A stretch of 64,000 nucleotides of DNA, from assembly GCA_964035575.1 (NCBI GenBank), contig OZ037834.1, forward strand, positions 2,201,598 through 2,265,597, read 5' to 3'. A program made the translations under genes and the position numbers. The number at the start of each line of letters is the position of its first letter. The stretch's first letter is position 1. Of this stretch, positions 21,945-32,374 are shown one piece after another. Under the pieces are notes generated by a model. It was given only the letters and a program-made list of their open reading frames with translations. It did not search any database and was not told the origin of the DNA. The stretch is from Rhynchopus sp. YZ270_cl-10. Its lineage: Eukaryota > Euglenozoa > Diplonemea > Diplonemida > Diplonemidae.

Positions 21945-23303
21945 ATGAAGTCCCAGGTGAGACTCATGCTTTTTGTGGTGTTTTTGGACATCACAGGCAT
22001 TGCTTTGGTGGCCCCACTACTTCCCTCTATCGGCACGGAGCTGGGGTTGACGCACACACAGTTTGGGTTTGTGGGGAGTCTCTACGGGGTTGCTCAGGCG
22101 TTCAGCAGCCCGGTCATGGGCGCCATCAGCGATGCGCGCGGCAGGAAGGGGGTCTTCCTCATCTCTTTGGCAGGCGCAACTCTTGCCTATGTGCTTCTTG
22201 GTGTGGGTCTCGCGTACAAGGTGGTGTGGCTGTTGGGTGTGTCGCGCATTACCGTGGGCCTGGTGAAGCAGACTATGACGATTGCGATTTCGTTCATCAC
22301 AGATGAAACGCTGGCCGCAGAGCGTACCCCCGCTATTGCCACCCTCTTTTCCATCACAAACGTTGCCTTCATCATCGGCGCCCCGCTAGGCGGTATTCTA
22401 TCCGGAAAATTCGGTCTTATGACTCCGGTTGTTCTGTCAAGCGTGCTGTATGCCGCCGCATTTGCGCTGTGCAAATGGCTGATCGAAGATAAAGGGGGTT
22501 CTCTTGGCACCAAACAGGTCTGCCCTTCCCTCGCAGCCCAAGGGTTGAAGCCGTCTGAATATTCGAACAAAAAGGCGCCACATCCTATCAAGGAGGAGGA
22601 GTCTGTGGAGCGTGGCCCCATCTTTGCGACCGTTCTGCAAGAATTTAAGGGCCTGACAACGGATATGATTAACAACCATTCGGTGCGGAAGGTGGCGATT
22701 GCGTCGTTTCTGTCGACGCTTGCTGTGGTTACGGTGCAAAGCTCCTTCACGTCGGTGGCGGTGGGGAAATACAATTTTACGACCCGCGAGGCGTCGTACC
22801 TCATCTCGTACAAAGCGCTGCTTGGGGCGTTCTGGATGATGTGTATGTCTGAGAAGGTGGAAAAGAGGCTGCGCGCTTTTGGGTCGGACAACATCTTTCC
22901 TGCCTCTGCGCTTCTCAGTGGAGTTGCCTTGGTGTGTCAGGCACGCGCTTCGACTGTGTATGGCATGATGACGTGCATGCTGTTTGGCTCGTTAGGGGAT
23001 GCCTTGTTTAAGGTGTTCCTCTCCTCGTTGTTTACAAAGCTGTATGAGGCGGAGATCGGCGCTGCGCAAGGTATTTTTGGGAATATCGAGTCGCTCTGCC
23101 GTGTGGCAGCCCCAGCACTGTCAGGGCTTCTGCTTGATGTAGGAGGGCTCGCGATGCCGTGGACATTCGCAGGTGCATTGAATATCATTGTTGCCTCCTA
23201 CTGCCATTCAGCGTTTTCTGCATTGGACGACCCAGCTAACGCAGACCTCGGCCTGCAAGCAGTCGAGCCTGAAAAATCTGCGGAAGATAAGAAAAAGGAT
23301 TAG
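21945..23303 (+). CDS. Major facilitator superfamily transporter (DHA1/MFSD9-like)
   Basis: 452 residues with about twelve predicted transmembrane helices. The first helix begins almost at once (RLMLFVVFLDITGIALVAPL). The MFS motif A lies between helices 2 and 3: GAISDARGRKG at residues 59-69. Two halves of about six helices flank a long central loop (about 190-240) rich in Lys and Glu. Overall layout resembles the TetA/DHA1 and MFSD9-type proton-coupled exporters. The substrate cannot be read from the sequence. The C-terminus ends in a lysine-rich cytosolic tail (EKSAEDKKKD). The start is the first in-frame ATG and sits 27 bases after an A-tract. No intron is needed. The gene stands alone on the + strand between NAA35 and the ubiquitin-like/propeller pair. 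Confidence 0.88.
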   Translation: MKSQVRLMLFVVFLDITGIALVAPLLPSIGTELGLTHTQFGFVGSLYGVAQAFSSPVMGAISDARGRKGVFLISLAGATLAYVLLGVGLAYKVVWLLGVSRITVGLVKQTMTIAISFITDETLAAERTPAIATLFSITNVAFIIGAPLGGILSGKFGLMTPVVLSSVLYAAAFALCKWLIEDKGGSLGTKQVCPSLAAQGLKPSEYSNKKAPHPIKEEESVERGPIFATVLQEFKGLTTDMINNHSVRKVAIASFLSTLAVVTVQSSFTSVAVGKYNFTTREASYLISYKALLGAFWMMCMSEKVEKRLRAFGSDNIFPASALLSGVALVCQARASTVYGMMTCMLFGSLGDALFKVFLSSLFTKLYEAEIGAAQGIFGNIESLCRVAAPALSGLLLDVGGLAMPWTFAGALNIIVASYCHSAFSALDDPANADLGLQAVEPEKSAEDKKKD

Positions 23304-25097
23304 GTTTGTTGTGTGGAGGTTATACAAAGTATTTTTTTTTTCTTTCGTGGGAAAAAGAGAAGAGAAAAAAAAGGAAAAAGAAAAAAAATGAGGGGTTGGT
23401 CGGGAGGGGTGAGGGAAGGGGGGGATAAAATTTCTTCCCTTGGCGGTGAAAAAGCTCTTTTTTATTTTTGTTGCAAAATACGTTGGGTGGGATTGCTAAA
23501 ATAACAGAAAAAAGAAGACAAATAATGAAGCTGGCGTAAAAAAAAAAAGATAAGTTGCTCATTTGCCAAAAAGGGTTTCCTGAGTGTATACCCAAAACAT
23601 GGTATTTTTTCTTCTCTGTTCTTTCTTTTTTTTGCGTGCGGGGTTTTACAGTGAGGGGATAAAATGATCTAAAAAAACGGCCAATTTCTATGTTTTTCCT
23701 TTTTTCCTGTGCCTCGACGAGCCTCTTGATGCTTTAGCAGTGGAGGTTGCCTAAACTCCTTGCGTACATACTAGGACCTCCTCGTTACAAAGCCCAGCTT
23801 CTCTCAGCACAGGGTGTGGTCTTTCTTGGTGGTGGTTTTCCAGCTTTTGCCTCTTTCACTTCGCACCTGCCCTCTAGTAGGTGCTGCAGGAACGGGGTTT
23901 TGAGCTGTTGGTGAAGTCATCATATCATATCATATGATGTGACCCGACCCCGTACGCGCTGTACACCAAGGTACGCGTTTGAGGTGATACATGAACTGCC
24001 ACATGGACTGACGGTTCTAAGTGGAGATGTATTAGGAGACCTGAGACATCACTCCGAACCCAACGCCGACGCCTGTCCCTCTGGTCGTCACCAAGAGGTA
24101 CGCGTTGGGTGACAGATGAACTGGGGTAGGTGATGCGGGTGTTGCCATCGTTGCCGCGCACTCCTTCACACACAGAGCACAATGTGGTGGTGTTGTTGAA
24201 GCAAAACCCACGAGAGACTGCCGTAGGTCCCTCGCAGCAGGTGTGTATCCAGTGTTTGCTGAACCGGCGCATTCAGCACGTTCACCTGACCCTGAGGGCA
24301 CGTCGACAGACTGCAGAGAAGGAGGAGAAGTCGCCGGTGACGCGGTTTTGTGCTTCAGGAGGGAGTAATGGCAATCCCACGCTGTTGAATGAGAAGACAG
24401 CACAACAGCAAGTACCGTTGAACCTTTGAACCAACAGCACCCGTTTGTCGCACGCCACTGCCGGTACCTCGATTCTGCGTCAGTGACGTAATAGACCTGC
24501 CTGACGAACCCGTTTTTGGTGTGAAGAAGGGAGAGCAAAGGTTGTCCCGCGACTCCCTTGAAATTGTCCCTGGCGGCAAAATACCGGTTTTTGGGGGGAC
24601 AATTTCACGGGGGAGGGTCGGTAGGAAAGAAAGAACGTGAAAAGAAGGGTACAAATGGCTTATCCCTACCCGCTTTAATAAAACAGACTAATAATGCAAA
24701 GAACAAAAAGAGCGTGAATACCAAGCTTCCCAAGCAGGACGCACTGGACCGTTCGGCGGGTGCAGTGGTATAACAAAAAAGGAATTTTTCCTTTCGCGAA
24801 AAAAGAAAAGCATGCTTTTGTTTCCTGTTCAATGCCGTTTCTAGCAAAACAAAATGGGCGTAACAATAGCGACAACCCACCTCCCCAAAGTCTTATTTTG
24901 CAACTTCTTTTCCACCCCATAGCCAAAACACTTGTTTGCTGACCTGACATCACATCTGGGCCGCGCATTCTCGTGTGTTGCTTGAAGTTTGTCTCACACT
25001 TTTCAGTGTTTTTAGTGCCTGCGTCTGCCGCTGTAGCGTCTCCATTCCACACTCAACACCACACCTATCCCCACAGAACAGATACCTCGCACTGAAC
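23304..25097. other. Intergenic, with a GC-richer island at 23.7-24.55 kb
   Basis: The first 400 bases and the region after 24600 are A/T-tract DNA. Bases about 23700-24550 are GC-richer and hold an imperfect internal duplication: TACGCGTTTGAGGTGATACA near 23972 and TACGCGTTGGGTGACAGATG near 24100. Open frames on both strands there have no recognised domain, so this may be a decayed gene or a repeat. A CATAT(C)-type microsatellite of about 20 bases lies at 23920. The last 25 bases before 25098 carry CCCCACAGAACAG, a possible 3' splice site for a leader intron. Confidence 0.5.
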
Positions 25098-26180
25098 ATG
25101 GACATCACAGGACACTTCGAGTCTGCAAGCTGTGTGATAGAAGTGGACAGGAGCGCCACCCTTGCACAGGTGAAGGGGAAGCTTGTTGCGGAGCTTGGCG
25201 TGCCACGTGCTCGACATGTTGGTGTGCGGATGAGAGACGGTGGCGACATCGGCAACGACGACTTGCGCATCTGCGACACGGCGATGGATGAGGGATGTGC
25301 CGTTGAGCTGTACTACACTGGTGCCAACATCACTCCTGGGGTGATACCACGTTCGAATGGCACATTCTCGCTCACACTCTCCCCGTGTGACAGGTACCTT
25401 GCAGTAATGTGTTACGCGAATGTGTCTATCTTCGACACGGAAACACATAAGTGTCTGTGCAGCTTCCCTGCAGACCAGGCCTACAATCCATCCTTTTCAC
25501 CGTGCAGTCAGCGGATCTCATGCGTGAACAAGGACACGGAGTGTGCTGAAGTTCATGACGTGAAGACAGGTGCATTGAAGCACTCCTTTGGAGATGAAGG
25601 TGATTGGGGGCGTACCACGGCATGGGCACCCTGTGGAACAAAGCTGTTGTCGTGCTGCAAGAACAAGGGTTTGCAGGTGTGGGACATTGCAACAGGTGTT
25701 CTTGTGCATGAATGGAGCCACATTGTGGAACACTACTTCATGCTCGTGACAGGCGACAGGGTGGCGATGTTTGGACACAACAGCAAGGATGTCACCATCT
25801 GGGACTACACGACAGGGGTGGAGGTGCTTGTTCTCACCTGCCCTGAGAATGTTAATTCTGTAGCACTGTCACCAAATGAGCGTTTCATTGCAGCATGTTT
25901 CCCGTACTGTGTGCGTGTCTGGAACATCGAAACAGGTGAATGTGTATTTGAAGACGTCTCAGAAAAGGAATGGACTGATGTTGCTGTGTCGAACGACATT
26001 GTTGTTGTCTACTCTTCTGAGACGTTGTGCGTGTGGTCTATCTCAACAGGGAAACAACTGTTGTGTCGTGACTTTGATACCTGCGATTCTTGCGGTCTTG
26101 CGATCAGCAGCTGTGGTGGTGTGGTGATGTACGGCAGGGATGAGGGTGTCGAGATTGTTGAAATCTCACACCTGTCTTGA
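25098..26180 (+). CDS. Ubiquitin-like domain plus beta-propeller protein, copy 1
   Basis: 360 residues. The first about 78 residues look like a ubiquitin-type beta-grasp fold: a strand pair, then the helix-like TLAQVKGKLVAELGV, then ICDTAMDEGCAVELYYT as the last strand. The rest is a chain of WD-like blades with repeated endings such as VSIFDTETHKCLCSF, LQVWDIATGVLVHEW, VTIWDYTTGVEVLVL and VRVWNIETGECVFED, about seven. The start is the ATG that opens MDITGHFES; upstream in-frame sequence is leader-like. Its tandem neighbour at 26386 is a close paralogue. Fusion of ubiquitin-like and propeller domains suggests a binding scaffold for ubiquitin-related partners, but function is not established. 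After the stop, the sequence CCCATTTCCACAAAT is the empty counterpart of the transposon target beside copy 2. Confidence 0.82.
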   Translation: MDITGHFESASCVIEVDRSATLAQVKGKLVAELGVPRARHVGVRMRDGGDIGNDDLRICDTAMDEGCAVELYYTGANITPGVIPRSNGTFSLTLSPCDRYLAVMCYANVSIFDTETHKCLCSFPADQAYNPSFSPCSQRISCVNKDTECAEVHDVKTGALKHSFGDEGDWGRTTAWAPCGTKLLSCCKNKGLQVWDIATGVLVHEWSHIVEHYFMLVTGDRVAMFGHNSKDVTIWDYTTGVEVLVLTCPENVNSVALSPNERFIAACFPYCVRVWNIETGECVFEDVSEKEWTDVAVSNDIVVVYSSETLCVWSISTGKQLLCRDFDTCDSCGLAISSCGGVVMYGRDEGVEIVEISHLS

Positions 26181-26385
26181 ACCCATTTCCACAAATCAAT
26201 GCCCTACCACCCGTCACGGTGTGGGATTCACTGGGAAGGTGGGAGGACCTCTAGAAGAGGTTGTAAAGGGAACAAGATGTGTTTGTGTCATTTGCAAAAC
26301 AAAAGAGATAACTCCTCGCCCACCCCTCTTCTTCCTGCCCTCCCCACACACCTCTCCCCACAGAACAGAGTTCCACCCCCTGAAC

Positions 26386-27474
26386 ATGGACATCACAGGA
26401 CACTTCGAGTCTGCAAGCTGTGTGATAGAAGTGGACGGGAGCGCCACCCTTGCACAGGTGAAGGGGAAGCTTGTTGCGGAGCTTGGCGTGCCACGTGCTC
26501 GACATGTTGGTGTGCGGATGAGAGGCGGTGGCGACATCGGCAACGACGACTTGCGCATCTGCGACACGGCGATGGATGAGGGATGTGCTGTTGAGCTGTA
26601 CTGCACTGGTGCCAACATCACTCCTGGAGACATACAAAATTTGGAGAAGACGGACTCGCTCACACTCTCCCCGTGTGACAGGTACCTTGCAGTAATGTGT
26701 TACGCGAATGTGTCTATCTTCGACACGGAAACACATGAGCGTCTGTGCAGCTTCCCTTGCGACTATTCTGTGAAACCCGCATTCTCACCTTGCAGTGAGT
26801 GGGTCTCAGTCATACACGAGAACGAGGCCTGTGCTGAAGTTCATGACGTGAAGACAGGTGCATTGAAGCACTCCTTTGGAGATGAAGGTAATTGCAGGTG
26901 GGCAACGGCATGGGCACCCTGTGGAACAAAGCTGTTGTCGTGGTGCACGTACAAGGGTTTACAGGTGTGGGACATTGCAACAGGTGTTGTTGTGCATGAA
27001 TGGAGCCACATTGTGAAGTGCAAGTACGTCATGGTTGTGACAGGCGACAGGGTGGCGATGTTTGGCTACAAGAGCAAATATGTCACCATCTGGGACTACA
27101 CGACAGGGGTGGAGGTGCTTGTTCTGACATGCCCTTTTGATGTTGATTTTATGTCACTGTCGCCAAACCAGCGTTTCATTGCAGCGTGTTACACTAATTG
27201 TGTGCGTGTCTGGAACATCGAAACAGGTGAATGTGTATTTGAAGACGTCTCAGAAAAGGACTGGGCTGAAGTTGCTGTGTCGAACGACATTGTTGCTTCC
27301 CACACTTCTGAAATATTGTGCATGTGGTCCATCTCAACAGGGAAGCAACTCTTGCATCGTGAACTTGAATGGACGGACAATTCTTACGGTCTTGCGATCA
27401 GCAGCTGTGGTGGTGTGGTGATGTACAGCACAGATGATGGTGTTGAGATTGTTGACATATCACACCTGTCTTGA
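26386..27474 (+). CDS. Ubiquitin-like domain plus beta-propeller protein, copy 2
   Basis: 362 residues, same architecture as copy 1, with the N-terminal 80 residues nearly identical and the propeller diverged mostly at loops and blade tops (for example NLEKTDSLTLSPC versus RSNGTFSLTLSPC). Both genes have the leader CCCCACAGAACAGA shortly before the ATG, so the duplication included it. CDS is intact: HLS then TGA. A 6.9-kb hAT-like element begins one base after the stop, so the 3' untranslated region and polyadenylation now come from transposon DNA. The original downstream sequence reappears at 34365. Whether the gene is still expressed cannot be judged. Confidence 0.82.
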   Translation: MDITGHFESASCVIEVDGSATLAQVKGKLVAELGVPRARHVGVRMRGGGDIGNDDLRICDTAMDEGCAVELYCTGANITPGDIQNLEKTDSLTLSPCDRYLAVMCYANVSIFDTETHERLCSFPCDYSVKPAFSPCSEWVSVIHENEACAEVHDVKTGALKHSFGDEGNCRWATAWAPCGTKLLSWCTYKGLQVWDIATGVVVHEWSHIVKCKYVMVVTGDRVAMFGYKSKYVTIWDYTTGVEVLVLTCPFDVDFMSLSPNQRFIAACYTNCVRVWNIETGECVFEDVSEKDWAEVAVSNDIVASHTSEILCMWSISTGKQLLHRELEWTDNSYGLAISSCGGVVMYSTDDGVEIVDISHLS

Positions 27475-27979
27475 ACAGGGGACTAGCTTGGCCGGGTCAG
27501 CGGGTCAGCTGACCCACTTCCTGTACTAAAAAAAAAAAAAGTGGGTCAGCCGAAAAAAAAAAAAAAAAATTGGATTTTACACGGTACCAGAAAGTTCTTA
27601 AAGAAGATTTTTTTTTTTTCACGGACTCACACGGTGGAGTCTACCCGGGGGGGAGTTACTCTTTTGGGGTGTCGGATTAGGGGGACTCCATAGTCCCCCT
27701 AGGTGGACTCTTTTGGTGGGTTCTTGTGGGTAGTGGGGGCTGGTGCTGACAGGTATGTACACACCAGGGGGGTGGTGAGGGTCCCAGATGGGGCCCGGGG
27801 AGGTAAAAGGTCATGTTATGCATATCATTGCACAGTTTATACAGTGCAAACTGTTGTTTGTCATTAGATGCGATACAATGACAGAGTCTTGTTGCTTATT
27901 TCCTTTCAGTCCTCAGTTCACTATGTATTTTATTATTTTTGCTACCTATTTGTATGTCTCTAGCATTTCATGAACTATG

Positions 27980-30560
27980 AAAATGCCTGGTTTAGTTTGT
28001 TAAACACAGCATGCCCAAGCGAGCCGGGCAGTCCTACAAACTTCTCGTAGTCGTTGGTGGTACGCTGTGGTCTGCGGTGCCTCCCACAACACGTCCTGAC
28101 CGTGCGACATGTCACCTTTGCTGCCTTCCGGTGGAGCACGAGGGTGGCTCGTCCTAAGCTGAGTGGAGGTTGTTCACTGAAGAGTCTGGCTGGCTCATCA
28201 GTTGGTGCATGCGTCGCCTCACCAGTTTCTCCATCACCTTCGACACACTGCCGGTAAGGGAGATCGGGCGGTACGACGAGGGTCAGTCATGTCTTTCCCT
28301 TTTTTGTGCAGTGGCATAGCGTCGTGTAGTGCAGTGTGCCCAGGATCGGTGGTGCGCGTTCACGTCCCCGCAACCACCACCTTCCCTTGTGTGGGCAGTT
28401 CTGAAACGTTGCCGTCGGCACGTAGTGTGTCATTTTTGTGCAGGCCTGCCGCACTTGGCCTGTGCATATTGCAGAATCGCACACCTTCCACTTCGAAGGC
28501 GAGTCTCTCCGTCACGCTGCTCTCTGGAGAAGTGAAGATGTGTTTGTATGTGCGTGTGGTGCGGACGTAGATGCCGCCTCCCGATGCCGTCGCACCCTTC
28601 GCACGCTTTTGGATACGCATGCGTTTGTATACGTATCCATATCCGCATAATGTATACGTCGAAGCCAATGTCGCCTGTCTGGCTCGCTTTGAGTTCCTTA
28701 AGGCAGACAACGTCGTACTCTTTTTGGGCGAGCAGTAGAGTAACACACTCTTCGTGCGAGAGAGAGCAGAGCAACGTCAGGTCTTCGTCATACACAGAGA
28801 CGCCGTCTTTGCCATACGAGACAACAACACTGCCACAGGAGAACAAGGTCCACGAAGCGCAGTCGACTTTGCGGACCACCTCCCCACCCGGAAGTGCAAC
28901 CTTGAGAAGGCAATCCCCACAAGGCAGGTAGCAGCGTGTCTTGCACTGAGAGATGGCAGGCGCACCGTATACATAATTGTCCGCATCAATCAAATGAGAA
29001 GACAGGCTCGTAGGTTTCTGTGTCGAAGCCGCCAACATGCCCACGCCTGCTACTATAGATGCAGAGCGTTCCACAACGCGACAGTGACCCGTTGTCTCCC
29101 GTATGCGTTACACTGTACTGAGCAGGACACTTGATGTCGGCAAAGCGGCGGGCAAGCACAACCTGCACCCCTGCATCAAACGCCGTGTCCTGCAGACGGC
29201 ACGTCAGCTTCTGCTCGTGTCGTTTGTGTCAATCCGTTGATGTTGTCGGAGAGACACTTGAGGGGTTTGGGTCCGGGGTTAGGGAGCGTGGAGTGCATCC
29301 CAGTTGTGGAGGTGGCAGAGACCTCTTGAGAAGGGGTCTTTGCTGTCATCGCAGTGTCTTGGTTGGTGGTGACGGTGAGCTGTGCCGTCACGCTATCTGC
29401 TGCTTCAGTTCCACCAGCTGTCGCAGAAGGTCGAGGTTCTGCCTCTGCAGCTCCTCCCTCGACTCCTCTCCCTCGGCTGCAGTGGTCGTGTTGCTGCTAT
29501 TTTGTTTGTGCAATGAACGAAGCAACTTTACTTACCTACCGATCCTACTATTTCTTTTGACCCCTTTTTTTCGGCTTGCATTGCCGTTTCGCCTCAGGCT
29601 TGGCGCTGTCGGGTGTGGCCGGGCCCGCCCTCTTCCTGCTTCTGAATCGGTGACCAGGCTGGGCCTGGCAAGCCATCACCGGCTTCCCTTGATGACACAT
29701 GCGTCTTTGGGGACGGGTGTCATGATGTTAACTTAACGCACCAGGTCTTCCCAGTGCTCGGCACGGTCTGCGTTGCGCACGCGAGGCCGCTGTTGTTAAG
29801 TGCGGCGACAAAGTCCGCGGTTGGGTGGTCTTTGGCCCGCATGAGGAGCGACTTCTGGCGGCGCATGCGCTGCGTTCCTGGACGGGGCGTACGACAAGCC
29901 CAAAATATTTGGGTGAGGCGATCATCACCCTCCCGTGATGCAGCAATGCTGCTTCACGAGCCTTGAGGCTGTGCTCCGGCTTCAGCCACACCACCCTCTC
30001 GCGTGAGGCTTGCCTGCGGCCTCATCCTCAGCACGCCGTCGATGCCCGATACGCGACGGAGGTCGGTGTCGGGGTGCACCTCCACGAGCAGTCGCATCAG
30101 CAGGCGGGTGTTCTTGCAATCGCGTGCTGCAGTCACGGAGGTATCCACGATGTGCTTTCGCAAGCCATTTGCGTGCGGTCTTCTCGGGGGGTCTTCTGCC
30201 AGGCGGGGTGGTCGCTAGCGTCCTTTAACACCGCTCGCATCATCTGTGGTGTAGCCACCCAGGTGCATCGACCTGAGTATGTTGGAGTGGAGTGCGGAGA
30301 GCGACTGTATATATGGCGATGTAGGTGCCTGCCTGGCGCACATGATGAAGGTGCTGGTGGGGGGAGGCCCAGGAGGGGCTGCTGTCGTAGAGGGACTCCA
30401 TCATCACGACAGCGACCGAGGGTCCATCCCTGGAGTTGGGGTGGGTCTGGATGGTTGTAGGCCGTCGCCTTATCCAGTATGGCGACGGCTCCTTCTCTCG
30501 GCACGTCTCCCGTGCGCAGCTGCTCTCATAGCTATACATTTCAAACATGCAAACCACATC
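27980..30560 (-). mobile_element. LINE (non-LTR retrotransposon) relic
   Basis: Read on the minus strand, pieces come in LINE order. An ORF1-like part (about 30500-29400) has a Lys/Arg-rich stretch (KRQCKPKKRGQKK) and ends in a coiled coil (REELQRQNLDLLRQLVELKQ). Next is the start of an APE-type endonuclease (LKCLSDNINGL near 29265). Further on comes YDVVCLKELKASQTG (about 28710), then in another frame GGGIYVRTTR and SVTERLAFEVEGVRFCNMHR (28400-28560). A reverse transcriptase start, YRPISLTGSVSKVMEKLV, lies at about 28220-28275 and stops soon after. Several frameshifts and stops break it. The catalytic YxDD region is absent, so it is truncated at its 3' side, unusual for a target-primed insertion. 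Confidence 0.7.
28760..29240 (-). pseudogene. Ubiquitin-like/propeller gene fragment inside the LINE relic
   Basis: Minus-strand translation gives RLQDTAFDAGVQVVLARR, like the last beta strand of the ubiquitin-like domain of the genes at 25098 and 26386 (ICDTAMDEGCAVELYYT). It continues into propeller-like sequence: LSRCGTLCIYSS, then GGFDTETYEPVFSF (compare SIFDTETHKCLCSF), then DGVSVYDEDLTLLCSL. One in-frame stop divides it. It then runs without a break into the endonuclease segment LLLAQKEYDVVCL. It is therefore a host-gene fragment lodged between the two parts of the endonuclease. It is more diverged than copies 1 and 2 are from each other. Confidence 0.6.
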
Positions 30561-30989
30561 AGGCGTTAACAACTGAGGACTGAAAGGAAATAAGCAACAA
30601 GACTCTGTCATTGTATCGCATCTAATGACAAACAACAGTTTGCACTGTATAAACTGTGCAATGATATGCATAACATGACCTTTTACCTCCCCGGGCCCCA
30701 TCTGGGACCCTCACCACCCCCCTGGTGTGTACATACCTGTCAGCACCAGCCCCCACAACCCACAAGAACCCACCAAAAGAGTCCACCTAGGGGGACTATA
30801 GTCCCCCTAGGTGGACTACATAGTCCCCCTAGGGGGACTCTTTGAGTCCCCCTTTAAGTCCCCCCCAAAGAGTAACTCCCCCCCGGGTAGACTCCACCGT
30901 GCAAATCCAGGGTTTTATATAGGAATTTTTTCCTTCACAAACAGGGGCAAAAACTGAGGATTCATTTTTTCTCACCCACCCGCCCAAAA

Positions 30990-31340
30990 TCAAAGCTGTT
31001 TTTTCGGCTGGGGCCAGTTGTGGTGTGCCTTGAACCCCCTTGGCTGTAAACCCAATTGATAGCAATTCGTGCACCAGGCGCACGTGGTACACGAATTGTA
31101 AGTAGCCAGTACATTTATAACAAAGAAAGGGCGGTCATGGCACCCAAAGGTTCCTGGCGAAGCCACGGTACGCAACATTTCAAAAAATTGCGCTTATAAT
31201 CGCACATTTTTACAGCCAAACTATGTCAGGGAAGGGTGGGTTGCAATCTTGCGCCGCAGGCGCACGGTACGCTACTTTTATAATTTCGCCATGATACATG
31301 CTTCCTTTTCCTTCGGCGTTTGACCAATTGAGTCGCGTTC
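30990..31340. repeat. Shared hAT internal module, copy in the composite element
   Basis: It contains a CACGAATTG stretch near 31090, GGCGAAGCCACGGTACGCAA near 31157, GCGCCGCAGGCGCACGGTAC near 31252 and a TTTCCTTCGGCGTTTGACCA end. The same order occurs in 12827-14020 and, inverted, in 53785-54636. Confidence 0.75.
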
Positions 31341-31507
31341 TGGCTGTGACGGGGGTGTGGGTAACCCTTGAGATAGACGTGTGTGTTTTCTTTACTGACT
31401 TTGTTGTTTTCTGTCAACAGAGCTTCGTTTCGGCGACTGACTACCCCGGGCTGCACCCTGAGGCTACACCCCCCGGAGTGGGGTGGGGCAGCCCACCCCA
31501 GAAAAGT

Positions 31508-31595
31508 TAAAACCCGGGGAAAACCCAGGCTTAAGCCCGGGCTTGCTCTGCGCAAAATTAATTAAGCCCGGGTTTTCCCGGGCTTACTGCCCAAG
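31508..31595. repeat. GC-rich palindromic cluster
   Basis: Repeated AAGCCCGGG and CCCGGGCTT units fold into several alternative hairpins (AACCCGGGGAAAACCC, GGCTTAAGCCCGGGCTT and AAGCCCGGGTTTTCCCGGGC). No coding sense. Confidence 0.6.
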
Positions 31596-31750
31596 ATTTT
31601 CACCGCTGGTCACGAGTCGTGTTCTAAGCCAGTAAAACGCCAAAAAAAATTTTTTTTTCTTTTAGGTCCGAAAAGGGGATTTTTTTTTTTTTTTTCAATA
31701 ACCGAGGATTGCCCTCAGTTCTGACCCCCTATATAAAAGTCTGCTCAAAT

Positions 31751-32232
31751 CTTCTTCTTCCTGATCAAGATCCTGACAATTTGTGTTTTTTTTCTCTCCT
31801 GCTTAGAACTTGCTTAGAAACGCCGGCATTTGCATTTCCGGAATCCGTCCGGCCAGTGGTGGGGTCAATTTGCCGAAATGGACAAGTTCTCGTTTTTTGG
31901 TCAATTTCCGCACAGTACAGTACAGTACAGTACAGTACAGTACAGTACAGTACAGTACAGTACAGTACAGTACAGTACAGTACAGTACAGTACAGTACAG
32001 TACAGTACAGTACAGTACAGTACAGTACAGTACAGTACAGTACAGTACAGTACAGTACAGCAGGCCAAAAAAAAGGTCGAAAACCACTTTTTTTGTCAGT
32101 TTCGTGACATCCCAGCCAGTTGCGGCCCCGGTCTGTAAAATCTGTACCTCTGTATGCCTACAACATAGAGAAGCCCCCTGGTAAAAAAAAAAAAAACACA
32201 CAAATTGTCAGGATCTTGAAAAATCCTGAAGA
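31751..32232. repeat. Inverted-repeat unit enclosing the microsatellite
   Basis: The left arm (31751-31784) and right arm (32199-32232) match as AAGATCCTGACAATTTGTG and its complement. A second, weaker copy of the right arm follows at 32236-32275. The left interior (31820-31905) contains GGGGTCAATTTGCCGAAATG, also found inverted at about 42880-42915 in another MITE. Confidence 0.6.
31912..32060. repeat. (ACAGT)n microsatellite, about 30 copies
   Basis: 149 bases of perfect ACAGT pentanucleotide with no interruption. Because the unit is five bases and contains no stop in any phase, artificial frames run through it on both strands. Confidence 0.97.
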
Positions 32233-32374
32233 AAAAAAACACAAAGTGTCAGGATTTCCAGGAATCCTGAAAAAACACAAAAATCTTCCTTAAGATCTTT
32301 ATGGTACCGTGATTTTAGATTTTAGAAATTTTTTTTTGGGAGCTCGACTATAGGGAACTCCCCCCGAGCCTGTT

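Larger units (their letters stand above)
27630..30901. mobile_element. Unit bounded by ~300-bp inverted repeats
   Basis: The left arm (27630-27918) and right arm (30571-30901) are long inverted repeats. Outermost bases are CACGGTGGAGTCTACC and its complement. Both contain repeated AGTCCCCCTAGG-type palindromes and end inward at CCTCAGTT. The right arm has an extra copy of the AGTCCCCCTAGG block. I find no clear target duplication; a similar TGGATTT-rich stretch extends beyond both arms, so the true edge may lie up to 60 bases further out. Between the arms lies a degenerate minus-strand LINE with a host gene fragment. The class of the outer unit is unknown. Confidence 0.7.

Noticed and set aside
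24032-24538. 168-residue minus-strand frame in the GC-richer island
   Set aside because: No domain, overlapping open frames on both strands and an internal imperfect duplication; kept only as an unassigned island.
29131-29736. 201-residue + strand frame
   Set aside because: It is the opposite strand of the LINE coiled-coil and endonuclease segments, and its Cys/Ser-rich composition is typical of an antisense shadow.
31709-32201. Several 100-130-residue frames across the ACAGT repeat
   Set aside because: They exist only because a pentamer without stops is open in every phase; the peptide is a monotonous STVQY or TVLYC repeat.
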